NCBI GenBank assembly: GCA_035486355.1
Contig: DATHNE010000244.1
Location: forward strand, 1 to 6,278
DNA: 6,278 nt
From: Palsa-883 sp035486355
Lineage (GTDB): Bacteria; Pseudomonadota; Alphaproteobacteria; Acetobacterales; Acetobacteraceae
Direction of reading: 5' to 3'
Part shown: piece by piece, positions 1-5,518 of the stretch
Numbering within the stretch: the stretch's first letter is position 1
How the letters are laid out: each line of letters starts with the position of its first letter
Notes under the pieces: generated by a model
Seen by the model: the letters and a program-made list of their open reading frames with translations, nothing else
Database searches by the model: none
What the model was told of the DNA's origin: nothing
Made by a program: the position numbers and the translations under genes

Positions 1-530
1 GCACAAACCGCCGGCAGCCCGAGATCGGTCTGCACGTCAGGCGTGACCAGCCAGGCGTGCATGGACGGCATGGCGAACGACACCGCCTCGCAGACGGTGC
101 CAAGTTGGAACGAGGTGATGACACTGCGCTCCAGCATGCGCTGCTCGCGCAGGGTCTCCGCCACTCGCTGCGGCAGGCCCGGGTAGGGCACGCGGCCGGG
201 GCCGGGTTTGATCTCGATCCGCAGGCCAAGCGATGTCGGGCGGAACAATTCGATCACCTCGTCCAGCAGCAACATGCGCTGGCCGCCGGTGCCACGCAGC
301 ACCAGCTTCGACAACGCCGCCCAGGTTTGCGCGACCACTGGCCCGGTGCCGTCGGTCGTGCGGTCCAGCGTCGCATCGTGAATCACCACAAGGCGATTGT
401 CCGCCGAGAAATGCACGTCGAACTCCACCTGCGCGACCGGCAGCTTCGCCGTATTCTCGAATGCGACACGGCTGTTCTCCGGCCAGAGCAACGCGCCGCC
501 GCGGTGGGAAATGATGTGGGTCATCGTCAT
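1..530 (-). CDS. Glycerophosphodiester phosphodiesterase, C-terminus cut by window edge
   Basis: GDPD-family enzyme, which hydrolyses glycerophosphodiesters (deacylated phospholipid headgroups) to glycerol 3-phosphate and an alcohol. I translated 176 codons from the minus strand. The N-terminus reads MTMTHIISHRGG, giving the family HRG motif at H9-R10-G11, followed by PEN at 17-19 and FENT at 24-27. Next come the metal and catalytic acids E36 and D38 (VEFDVHF), the second catalytic histidine H51 in VIHDATLDRTT, and an IEIKPG strand further on. All the usual active-site residues in this part are present. There is no signal peptide, so it resembles cytosolic UgpQ-type enzymes of about 240-250 residues, with perhaps 70 residues missing beyond position 1. 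ATG 530 is preceded by a weak purine run (GGACGGA). In-frame ATG 524 is equally possible and GTG 548 less so. It is divergent from the binding-protein gene. The family is secure; the exact substrate is unknown. Confidence 0.92.
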   Translation of the reverse strand, partial: MTMTHIISHRGGALLWPENSRVAFENTAKLPVAQVEFDVHFSADNRLVVIHDATLDRTTDGTGPVVAQTWAALSKLVLRGTGGQRMLLLDEVIELFRPTSLGLRIEIKPGPGRVPYPGLPQRVAETLREQRMLERSVITSFQLGTVCEAVSFAMPSMHAWLVTPDVQTDLGLPAVC

Positions 531-562
531 TCCGTCCAGTTCCGCCACAATGGTAGACTCAT

Positions 563-591
563 TTGACCACCGCGAAAGGCATCCCTAGTTT
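563..591 (+). promoter_or_regulatory. Candidate sigma70-type promoter for the binding-protein gene
   Basis: TTGACC at 563-568 matches five of six bases of the -35 consensus. With a 17-nt spacer the next hexamer is TAGTTT at 586-591, which keeps only three of six -10 bases, including the first two and the last. The position, 47 bp before the start codon and in the only intergenic space upstream, is suitable. The -10 is poor, so this is a guess from consensus. Lower-quality hexamers for the opposite direction (TACCAT, complement of 549-554) may serve the phosphodiesterase gene. Confidence 0.3.
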
Positions 592-602
592 CCGGCCCGC
601 AA

Positions 603-620
603 AGGTCCGCCACGGGACCT
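603..620 (+). promoter_or_regulatory. Short dyad just before the ribosome binding site
   Basis: AGGTCC at 603-608 and GGACCT at 615-620 are perfect 6-bp inverted arms around the 6-nt loop GCCACG. The dyad ends 3 nt before the ribosome binding site at 624-630. It could form a small leader hairpin that affects translation initiation, or be a repressor half-site pair. A 6-bp dyad in GC-rich DNA may also be chance. Confidence 0.3.
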
Positions 621-623
621 GCC

Positions 624-630
624 AGGGGAG
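624..630 (+). promoter_or_regulatory. Ribosome binding site that decides the binding-protein start
   Basis: AGGGGAG lies 7 nt before ATG 638. The same reading frame is open upstream to a TTG at 563, but that start has no comparable site and would add 25 residues in front of a clear export signal. ATG 638 is therefore chosen. Confidence 0.75.
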
Positions 631-637
631 ACGCACC

Positions 638-2263
638 ATGCCATCGCTTGCCCGCCGCCATCTGCTGGCGCTTACCGGCGCGGCCGCCGCATTGCCTCGG
701 TTTGCCGTCGCCCAGTCGGATGCTCGACCGGAGATCACCGTCGCGGTGCAGGCGCTGGTGACCAGCAATACGCTCGACCCGGTTGCGGAACAATCCAATG
801 TCGGCGAGCGCATCCTGAACTCCTACGTCGAGTTGCTGATCGGCCGCAACTTGCAAGGCTCTCTCGAGCAAATGCCGCAGCTCGCCACGAGCTGGCATCG
901 CATTGACGACCACACGCTCGAGGTGTCGTTGCGCCAAGGCGTGAAGTTCCACAACGGCGACGAACTCACCGCCGAGGACGTGGTGTTCACATTCGGACCC
1001 GAGCATATGTTCGGAACCACGCTGCCGAGCGGCATGGACAAGACGCTGCGCATGGATACGGCGCGGCCGACGCAGCAATCGAAAACCCTGCCGCCGCAGG
1101 TGCCCGCGGTGGGGCGGCGGCTGTGGCCATCGCTGGACAAGGCAGTCGCGGTCGACAAGTACACCGTGCGCTTCATCAACGTGACGCCCGACGTGACGAT
1201 GGAGGGGCGGCTGAGCCAGATGGGCTCGCAGATCATCAACCGGCGCGCCTTCGAGGCGGCGGAGTCGTGGCTCGCCTATGCGCGCCAGCCGGTCGGCACC
1301 GGCCCGTACAAGGTTCGCCGCTACACGCCGGACGTCGAGCTGATATTCGACGCGCATGACGAGTACTGGGGCGGCCGGCCACCGATCCGCACGCTGCGCT
1401 TCGTGCAAGTGCCGGAACTGGCGCAGCGCGTGAATGGCCTGCGCGCCGGGCAGTACCAATTTGCCTGCGATCTGACTCCGGATCAGATCAAAGTGGTGGA
1501 GTCGGATCCTCGCCTGGCCGTGGCCGGCGGGGTGATTCCGAACATCCGCATGACGGTGTTCGACAAGGCTGATGGGCCGCTGACCGATCCGCGCGTGCGC
1601 CAGGCGATGACGCACGCAATCGATCGCAAGCTGATCGTTGATCAGCTCTGGCTCGGGCGCACCATCGTTCCCCCCGGACTGCAATTCCCGTTCTATGGCG
1701 ACATGCTGGTGCAGGGCTGGACGGTGCCCGAGTACGATCCGGCCAAGGCCCGCGCGCTGCTGCAACAGGCCAACTACAAGGGCGATGCGATCCCGTATCG
1801 ACTTCTCAACGACTACTACACCAACCAGACCGCCAACGCGCAGGTGCTGACCGAGATGTGGCAGCAGGTCGGGTTGAACGTGCAAATCGAGATGAAGGAG
1901 AACTGGGCGCAGATCTGGGATGCCGGCGGCAAGCACGGCGTGCTCGACTGGTCGAACACCGCGCAATTCAACGATCCGGTGTCCTCGATCGTGGCGCAGC
2001 ACGGGCCGAATGGACAACAGCAGCAGACCGGCGAGTGGCATAACGACGAAATGAACAAGCTGTGCGGCGTGCTGTCGTCCAGCACCGACATGGCCGCGCG
2101 GCACACGGCGTTCGCGCGCATGTTGGAGATCTGCGAGCGCGACGATCCGGCCTACACCGTGCTGCATCAGAACGCGACGTTCACCGGCATGCTGAAATCG
2201 ATCCGATGGAAGTCGTCGCCCGATTTCGCAATGGATTTCCGCGCCGCCAACTTTGGTGCGTAG
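638..2263 (+). CDS. Family 5 extracellular solute-binding protein of a peptide-type ABC importer
   Basis: Periplasmic binding protein (SBP_bac_5, DppA/OppA type) of 541 residues, the usual length for the family. It captures substrate and delivers it to the permease pair encoded at 4190-2404. Residues 1-25 form an export signal: R6-R7, a hydrophobic core (LLALTGAAAALP), R21, then AVA before Q26 as a likely cleavage site. The twin arginines and the basic residue near the cut suggest Tat export, but the motif is loose and Sec remains possible. No lipobox cysteine is present. Family landmarks in order: LATSW (82-86), GVKFHNGDELTAEDVVFTF (101-119), DKYTVRF (173-179), PVGTGPYKV (218-226), LRAGQYQFA (268-276), DPRVRQAMTHAIDRKLI (317-333), YDPAKARALLQQA (366-378), and the EMWQQVGLNVQI segment (406-417). 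It is convergent with the permeases and its stop codon touches the repeat at 2263. Family confidence is high; the ligand (peptide, nickel-chelate, glutathione or other) cannot be told. Confidence 0.95.
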   Translation: MPSLARRHLLALTGAAAALPRFAVAQSDARPEITVAVQALVTSNTLDPVAEQSNVGERILNSYVELLIGRNLQGSLEQMPQLATSWHRIDDHTLEVSLRQGVKFHNGDELTAEDVVFTFGPEHMFGTTLPSGMDKTLRMDTARPTQQSKTLPPQVPAVGRRLWPSLDKAVAVDKYTVRFINVTPDVTMEGRLSQMGSQIINRRAFEAAESWLAYARQPVGTGPYKVRRYTPDVELIFDAHDEYWGGRPPIRTLRFVQVPELAQRVNGLRAGQYQFACDLTPDQIKVVESDPRLAVAGGVIPNIRMTVFDKADGPLTDPRVRQAMTHAIDRKLIVDQLWLGRTIVPPGLQFPFYGDMLVQGWTVPEYDPAKARALLQQANYKGDAIPYRLLNDYYTNQTANAQVLTEMWQQVGLNVQIEMKENWAQIWDAGGKHGVLDWSNTAQFNDPVSSIVAQHGPNGQQQQTGEWHNDEMNKLCGVLSSSTDMAARHTAFARMLEICERDDPAYTVLHQNATFTGMLKSIRWKSSPDFAMDFRAANFGA

Positions 2264-2401
2264 TACACCTCTCCCGCTACGCGGGAGAGGTCGGCGCGGA
2301 GCGCCGGGTGAGGGGCGTAACGCACGAGCGCTCCGTGCGTTACGCCCCTCACCCTCGCCGCTTCGCGTCTCGACCTCTCCCGCGTAGCGGGAGAGGTGTA
2401 C
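2263..2401. repeat. Head-to-head pair of dispersed hairpin repeats between convergent genes
   Basis: A 139-bp imperfect inverted repeat made of two copies of one unit of about 65 bp facing each other. Each outer part is itself a perfect 11-bp hairpin with a 3-nt loop: 2267-2277 with 2281-2291, and 2373-2383 with 2387-2397. The centre is a perfect 21-bp stem, 2306-2326 with 2334-2354, around a 7-nt loop. The left unit also holds a 5-bp hairpin (GGCGC/GCGCC, 2293-2305), which has decayed in the right unit. The element begins on the last base of the binding-protein stop codon and ends two bases before the DppC-like stop (complement of 2404-2406), so it makes up the whole junction. The motif CCTCTCCCGC...GCGGGAGAGG followed by GGGTGAGGG resembles repeats I recall in several proteobacterial genomes (recollection, not a search). 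It has no coding content. Confidence 0.9.
2263..2401. terminator. Possible bidirectional transcription stop formed by the repeat pair
   Basis: Strong GC-rich stem-loops stand immediately after the stop codons of two convergent genes, the usual place for a shared terminator. No run of T follows the stems on either strand, so this is not a textbook intrinsic terminator. A role in stopping transcription or protecting mRNA 3' ends is inferred from position and structure only. Confidence 0.4.
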
Positions 2402-2403
2402 CG

Positions 2404-3264
2404 CTATCCCACCGTCGGATCCAGCCGGTCGCGCAGCCAGTCGCCGGCGATGCTGATGGCCAGTGTCGTCAGCACGATCACCGCGCTGGGTGCCAGCATG
2501 ATCCATGGTGCGTTGCTGATATAGCCGCGCCCGTAGCCGACCATGTTCCCCAGGCTGGTCATTGGCGGCTGCACGCCAAGCCCCAGGAACGACAGCCCGC
2601 TCTCCAGCAGGATCACTTCGGGAAACGCCAAGGTGGCCGACACGATCAGCGTCGCCGCGATGTTCGGCAGCACGTGCCGCAGATACAGCCGCCACGGTCC
2701 CGCGCCAATCTGCCGCACCGCCAGGACATAACCCTGGGTGCCGGCGGCGAGTGCCAATCCGCGCGCCAGGCGCGCATGCCGTTCCCAGCCGTATAGTCCA
2801 AGCAATGCGATCAGCAGCGGCAGCGCATTGCCGAAGAATGCCAGCACCGCCAATGCCAGGATGATGAACGGCAACGCAGCCTGCACATCGATCAGCAGCA
2901 GCACCGCTTGCTCTACGATACCGCGCAGGTGCGCCGCGAGCAGTCCGAGTGTTGCGCCCACCAGCATGCCGAGCAGGGTGGCGCCGAAAGCGATCAGCAG
3001 GCTGATGCGAATGGAAACCACCAGGCGCGACAACACGTCGCGGCCCAATTCGTCGGTACCCAGCGGGAACGCCAGGCTGCCACCGAATCCGTCCGGCGGT
3101 GTCAGCCGCGCGGCCAGATGCAACGCGGTGATGCTGTACGGCCGGATCGCATCGGCAAACACCGCGATCGTCAGCATCCCGGCGACCCACGCGAACGCCA
3201 GCGCCACGCCGAACGGCAGCCGTCGCCGGCGTGTTGCCGCCAATCCTGTGATCGTGCCTGTCAT
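2404..3264 (-). CDS. DppC-like inner-membrane permease of a peptide-type ABC importer
   Basis: A 286-residue BPD_transp_1 subunit, which forms one half of the transmembrane channel together with the upstream DppB-like protein. After a basic N-terminus (TRRRR, 11-15) come a first membrane span (about 17-37) and a periplasmic stretch ending in the DppC-type motif FPLGTDELGRDVLSRL (66-81). Further spans lie near 85-110, 120-145, 203-222 and 254-275. The cytoplasmic EAA loop that docks the ATPase is at 179-201 (AVRQIGAGPWRLYLRHVLPN). ESGLSFLGLGVQPP (221-234) and the C-terminal DWLRDRLDP (275-283) are also typical. The start shares one base with the previous stop (TGATG) and has GGCGGAG upstream, so it is translationally coupled. 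The frame is open upstream to about 4035, but that extension is antisense-like noise over the DppB-like gene. Confidence 0.95.
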   Translation of the reverse strand: MTGTITGLAATRRRRLPFGVALAFAWVAGMLTIAVFADAIRPYSITALHLAARLTPPDGFGGSLAFPLGTDELGRDVLSRLVVSIRISLLIAFGATLLGMLVGATLGLLAAHLRGIVEQAVLLLIDVQAALPFIILALAVLAFFGNALPLLIALLGLYGWERHARLARGLALAAGTQGYVLAVRQIGAGPWRLYLRHVLPNIAATLIVSATLAFPEVILLESGLSFLGLGVQPPMTSLGNMVGYGRGYISNAPWIMLAPSAVIVLTTLAISIAGDWLRDRLDPTVG

Positions 3265-4190
3265 CAGCGCGCTCCGCCACCGCGTCGCAGCCGCGGATCC
3301 AGCACGCCGTACAGCAGATCGACCGTCAGGTTCGCGACCACCATCGTGCTGGCGACCAGCAGCAATATGCATTGCACCACCGCGAGGTCGCGTGACGCGA
3401 CCGACACGACCATCAACCGGCCCAGGCCTGGCCAACTGAACACACTCTCCGTCACCACGGCGCCGGCCAGCAATCCGCCGACCATGAAACCAATCATCGT
3501 AACGATCGGAATGGCGGCGTTCGGCAGCGCATGACGACGCACCACGGCGCGCCACAACAGCCCTTTGGCGCTGGCGGTGCGGATGTACGGCTGTCCCAGC
3601 ACCTCCACCATTGCGCCGCGGGTGAACCGCGCCAGCACGGCCGCGCTGCCCGCGGCCAGCGTCACCACCGGCAGGATCGCGCTCTGCCAATGGTCGTTGC
3701 CACCGGACGGCAGCCAGCCGAGGGTGACGGCGAACACCAGCACCAGCAGCAGACCAAGCACGAAACTCGGCATCGTGAAGCCGGCCACCGAAGCCGCCAT
3801 GACGCAGCGGTCGGCCAGCGTATTGCGCCGCAGCGCGGCAAACACCCCCGCCGGCACGCCGATACCAATGGCACACAGCAGGGCCGGCAGCATGATTGCC
3901 AATGTCGTTGGCACGCGCCCAAGGACCAGCGGGAGGACAGGCGCGCCGTTGATCATCGACCGGCCGAAATCGCCGTGCAGCACGGCAACGACGTAATCGA
4001 GGAACTGGATCGGCAGCGGCCGATCGAGGCCCCACGCCTCCCGGAACGCAGCCATCGCCGCCGGCGGCGCATCGGGACCCAGGATCACGATGGCCGGGTC
4101 GGCAGACATCCTCAGGATGAAGAAAGCGAGCGCCACCACGATCAGCAATGTAAGGCAGGCGCGCACCAGCCGGTTCAGCGCGAAACGCAT
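3264..4190 (-). CDS. DppB-like inner-membrane permease of a peptide-type ABC importer
   Basis: A 308-residue BPD_transp_1 subunit of the DppB/OppB/GsiC type, a normal length. It opens with a basic patch and membrane span (about 9-29), then a periplasmic segment with the family-typical WGLDRPLPIQFLDYV (53-67) and GDFGRS (73-78). More spans lie near 95-120, 131-157, 172-188, 227-246 and 270-290. The EAA loop that contacts an ATPase is YIRTASAKG...RHALPN at 202-224. The hallmark TESVFSWPGLGRL (247-259) and the terminal DPRLR (298-302) are present. ATG 4190 is preceded at suitable spacing by TGAGGGA. It overlaps the DppC-like gene by one base. It is the first gene of its pair; upstream is a 320-bp gap with two repeats, so it may have its own promoter rather than rely on read-through from the ATPase genes. 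Confidence 0.95.
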   Translation of the reverse strand: MRFALNRLVRACLTLLIVVALAFFILRMSADPAIVILGPDAPPAAMAAFREAWGLDRPLPIQFLDYVVAVLHGDFGRSMINGAPVLPLVLGRVPTTLAIMLPALLCAIGIGVPAGVFAALRRNTLADRCVMAASVAGFTMPSFVLGLLLVLVFAVTLGWLPSGGNDHWQSAILPVVTLAAGSAAVLARFTRGAMVEVLGQPYIRTASAKGLLWRAVVRRHALPNAAIPIVTMIGFMVGGLLAGAVVTESVFSWPGLGRLMVVSVASRDLAVVQCILLLVASTMVVANLTVDLLYGVLDPRLRRGGGAR

Positions 4191-4238
4191 GCGCGATCCC
4201 TCAGAGCACTTCCGCCGAGAAAGGAGTCGTCGAGACCC

Positions 4239-4277
4239 CTGTCATTGCGGGGACCGCTTCGCTTCTCGCAATGACAG
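4239..4277. repeat. 39-bp hairpin repeat (GTCATTGCG type)
   Basis: CTGTCATTGCG (4239-4249) is perfectly complementary to CGCAATGACAG (4267-4277), enclosing 17 nt that can add several wobble and Watson-Crick pairs. The text, with CGCTTCGCTTC in the loop, resembles a dispersed repeat I recall from alphaproteobacterial and other genomes (GTCATTGCGAGCGAAGCGAAG). It would be transcribed in the leader of the DppB-like gene, 49 nt before its start codon. Confidence 0.7.
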
Positions 4278-4376
4278 TTGATGCCTGCGTTTTCCGGTCA
4301 AGGAGGAAATGCTCCGGTGTTGTGATCCTGACGCCTCGATACCGTTTCTGCCACACTTGAAAGGCCACCGCGATGT

Positions 4377-4476
4377 GTCAGTCGGCAAGCAGATTCACCA
4401 CAAAGGCACGAAGGCACAAAGGTTTAATGAACTTTGTGCCTTCGTGCCTTTGTGGTGAATCTGCTTGCCGACTGAC
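4377..4476. repeat. Perfect 45-bp inverted repeat with a 10-nt loop
   Basis: The arms 4377-4421 and 4432-4476 are exact reverse complements over 45 bp, separated by GTTTAATGAA. Each arm joins a unique-looking outer part (GTCAGTCGGCAAGCAGATT) to an inner part with an 8-nt internal period (AAAGGCAC GAAGGCAC AAAG). The inner part resembles the CACCACAAAGGCACGAAGG-type repeats I recall from many unrelated bacteria (not checked). It starts 34 bp downstream of the DppF-like stop codon. No T-run follows the stem on either strand, so it is not a classical terminator, though such a stem could stabilise the upstream mRNA end or impede polymerase. It encodes no transposase and shows no obvious target duplication. 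Confidence 0.92.
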
Positions 4477-4510
4477 CCGCGGCAGGGATTGAAGCGTAAA
4501 GATCCCCATA

Positions 4511-5518
4511 CTAGCCGGCGTCGCTTGCAACGGCGACGTGCGGGCCGACCTCGCGCGGCGTAGCGTCGCGCGCCAGGTGACACGCCACCAACCGCCCATC
4601 ACCGCGGCGCAGCAAGGCCGGGCTCTCGCTGCGGCAGCGCGCGATCGCCAGGGTGCAGCGAGGATGGAACGCGCAGCCCGAGGGACGCGCGGCGGGATCG
4701 GGAGGCTCGCCGGCCAGCAGCGAACGACCACCTCGGCGATGGCGATCCGGCACCGCGGCCAGCAAGGCGCGCGTGTACGGATGTGCCGGGTCCAGGAACA
4801 ACGCCTCCGGTTCCCCCTGCTCCACGATCAGGCCGAGATACATCACGGCCACCTCGTGCGCGATCAACCGCACCAGTTTCAGGTCGTGGCTGATGAACAG
4901 CATGGCGAGTCCGAACTGCTGCTGCAGATCGATCAGCAGGTTGACGACCTGGGCCTGGATCGAAACATCCAGGGCCGAAACGGGCTCGTCGCACACCAGC
5001 AGATCGGGCTGGGTCGCCAGCGCCCGCGCGATCACCGCGCGCTGGCGCTGGCCGCCGGACAGTTCGTGCGGGTAGCGTGCCGCCTGGTCCGGCCGCAACC
5101 CGACCGCAAGCAGCAAATCGCCCGCGCGAGAGGCTCGCTCGCCGGCCGTGCCGATGCCGTGGACCGCCAGCGGTTCGGTGACCTGGGCACCGATCGGCAG
5201 CCGCCGGTCGAGCGCACTCAGCGGATCCTGGAATATGAGCTGCATGCGCGCCCGGGTCCGGCGCCATGCCTTGGTGCCCGGACGTGGCATCGGCGCGCCA
5301 TCGAACACGACGTCTCCGCGGTCAGGTTGCTCCAGCCCGAGCGCGAGCCGTCCCGTCGTCGACTTGCCACAGCCGGATTCACCCACCAGGCCCAGCGTGC
5401 CACCACGTTGCAGGGCAAGCGACACACCGGCGACGGCATGCACCGGCCGGTGCCGGCGAAACAGGCTCCGGCCTGGATGATAGATGCGTTGCACATCGCG
5501 CAGTTCGAGCAAGCTCAT
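4511..5518 (-). CDS. DppF-like ATPase of a peptide-type ABC importer
   Basis: A 335-residue nucleotide-binding subunit of the DppF/OppF type, which hydrolyses ATP to drive the permease pair. Walker A is GESGCGKST (46-54), the Q-loop glutamine Q97 (IFQDP), the signature LSGGQ (153-157), Walker B LLVCDEP (173-179) with E178 catalytic, the D-loop SALD (181-184), and the switch histidine H211 (ISHD). The oligopeptide-transporter C-terminal domain begins near DPAHPYTRALLAAVP (243-257) and carries C282, C288, C295 and C313. In related importers a similar set binds an iron-sulfur cluster (family knowledge). ATG 5518 overlaps the stop of the DppD-like gene as ATGA. The nearest AGGA is too far upstream (12 nt) to be a strong site, which fits translational coupling. 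An in-frame extension to 5662 is possible but only overlaps the upstream gene and is rejected. Confidence 0.95.
   Translation of the reverse strand: MSLLELRDVQRIYHPGRSLFRRHRPVHAVAGVSLALQRGGTLGLVGESGCGKSTTGRLALGLEQPDRGDVVFDGAPMPRPGTKAWRRTRARMQLIFQDPLSALDRRLPIGAQVTEPLAVHGIGTAGERASRAGDLLLAVGLRPDQAARYPHELSGGQRQRAVIARALATQPDLLVCDEPVSALDVSIQAQVVNLLIDLQQQFGLAMLFISHDLKLVRLIAHEVAVMYLGLIVEQGEPEALFLDPAHPYTRALLAAVPDRHRRGGRSLLAGEPPDPAARPSGCAFHPRCTLAIARCRSESPALLRRGDGRLVACHLARDATPREVGPHVAVASDAG

Larger units (their letters stand above)
4191..4510. other. 320-bp gap between the ATPase pair and the permease pair
   Basis: It holds no credible gene. It contains the 39-bp hairpin at 4239-4277 and the 100-bp inverted repeat at 4377-4476, listed separately. 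The roughly 100 bp between them is the likeliest place for a promoter of the permease pair. On the minus strand a TTGACC (complement of 4296-4301) could be a -35, but its partner at 17-nt spacing falls in the 4239-4277 repeat and is a poor -10. No convincing operator or riboswitch fold was seen. Confidence 0.6.

Noticed and set aside
57..566. A 169-codon open frame on the plus strand
   Set aside because: It is antisense to the phosphodiesterase gene, whose active-site motifs prove the minus strand is coding here.
2062..2796. A 244-codon plus-strand frame running through the repeat at 2263-2401
   Set aside because: It joins an out-of-frame part of the binding-protein gene, the repeat, and antisense of the DppC-like gene, so it is not a gene.
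527..3280. A 917-codon open frame on the minus strand spanning the binding-protein gene and part of the DppC-like gene
   Set aside because: It is out of frame with the DppC-like gene and antisense to a clear binding-protein gene. Its product is low-complexity and rich in R, A, H and G with no recognisable domain, as expected for a shadow frame in high-GC DNA.
3265..4035. Upstream extension of the DppC-like frame to 543 residues
   Set aside because: The added 257 residues overlap the DppB-like gene, resemble no permease and lack membrane segments. The TGATG junction with its ribosome binding site at 3264 is a normal start.
4309..4458. A 49-codon plus-strand frame with AGGAGG just before its ATG
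   Set aside because: The spacing from AGGAGG to ATG is too short (about 3 nt), and more than half of the frame runs through both arms of the 45-bp inverted repeat, so the peptide mostly reflects repeat sequence.
2263..4476. CRISPR array or insertion sequence as an explanation of the repeats
   Set aside because: There are no regularly spaced direct repeats with unique spacers, no transposase frame, and the three repeat families are unrelated to one another and purely inverted in form.
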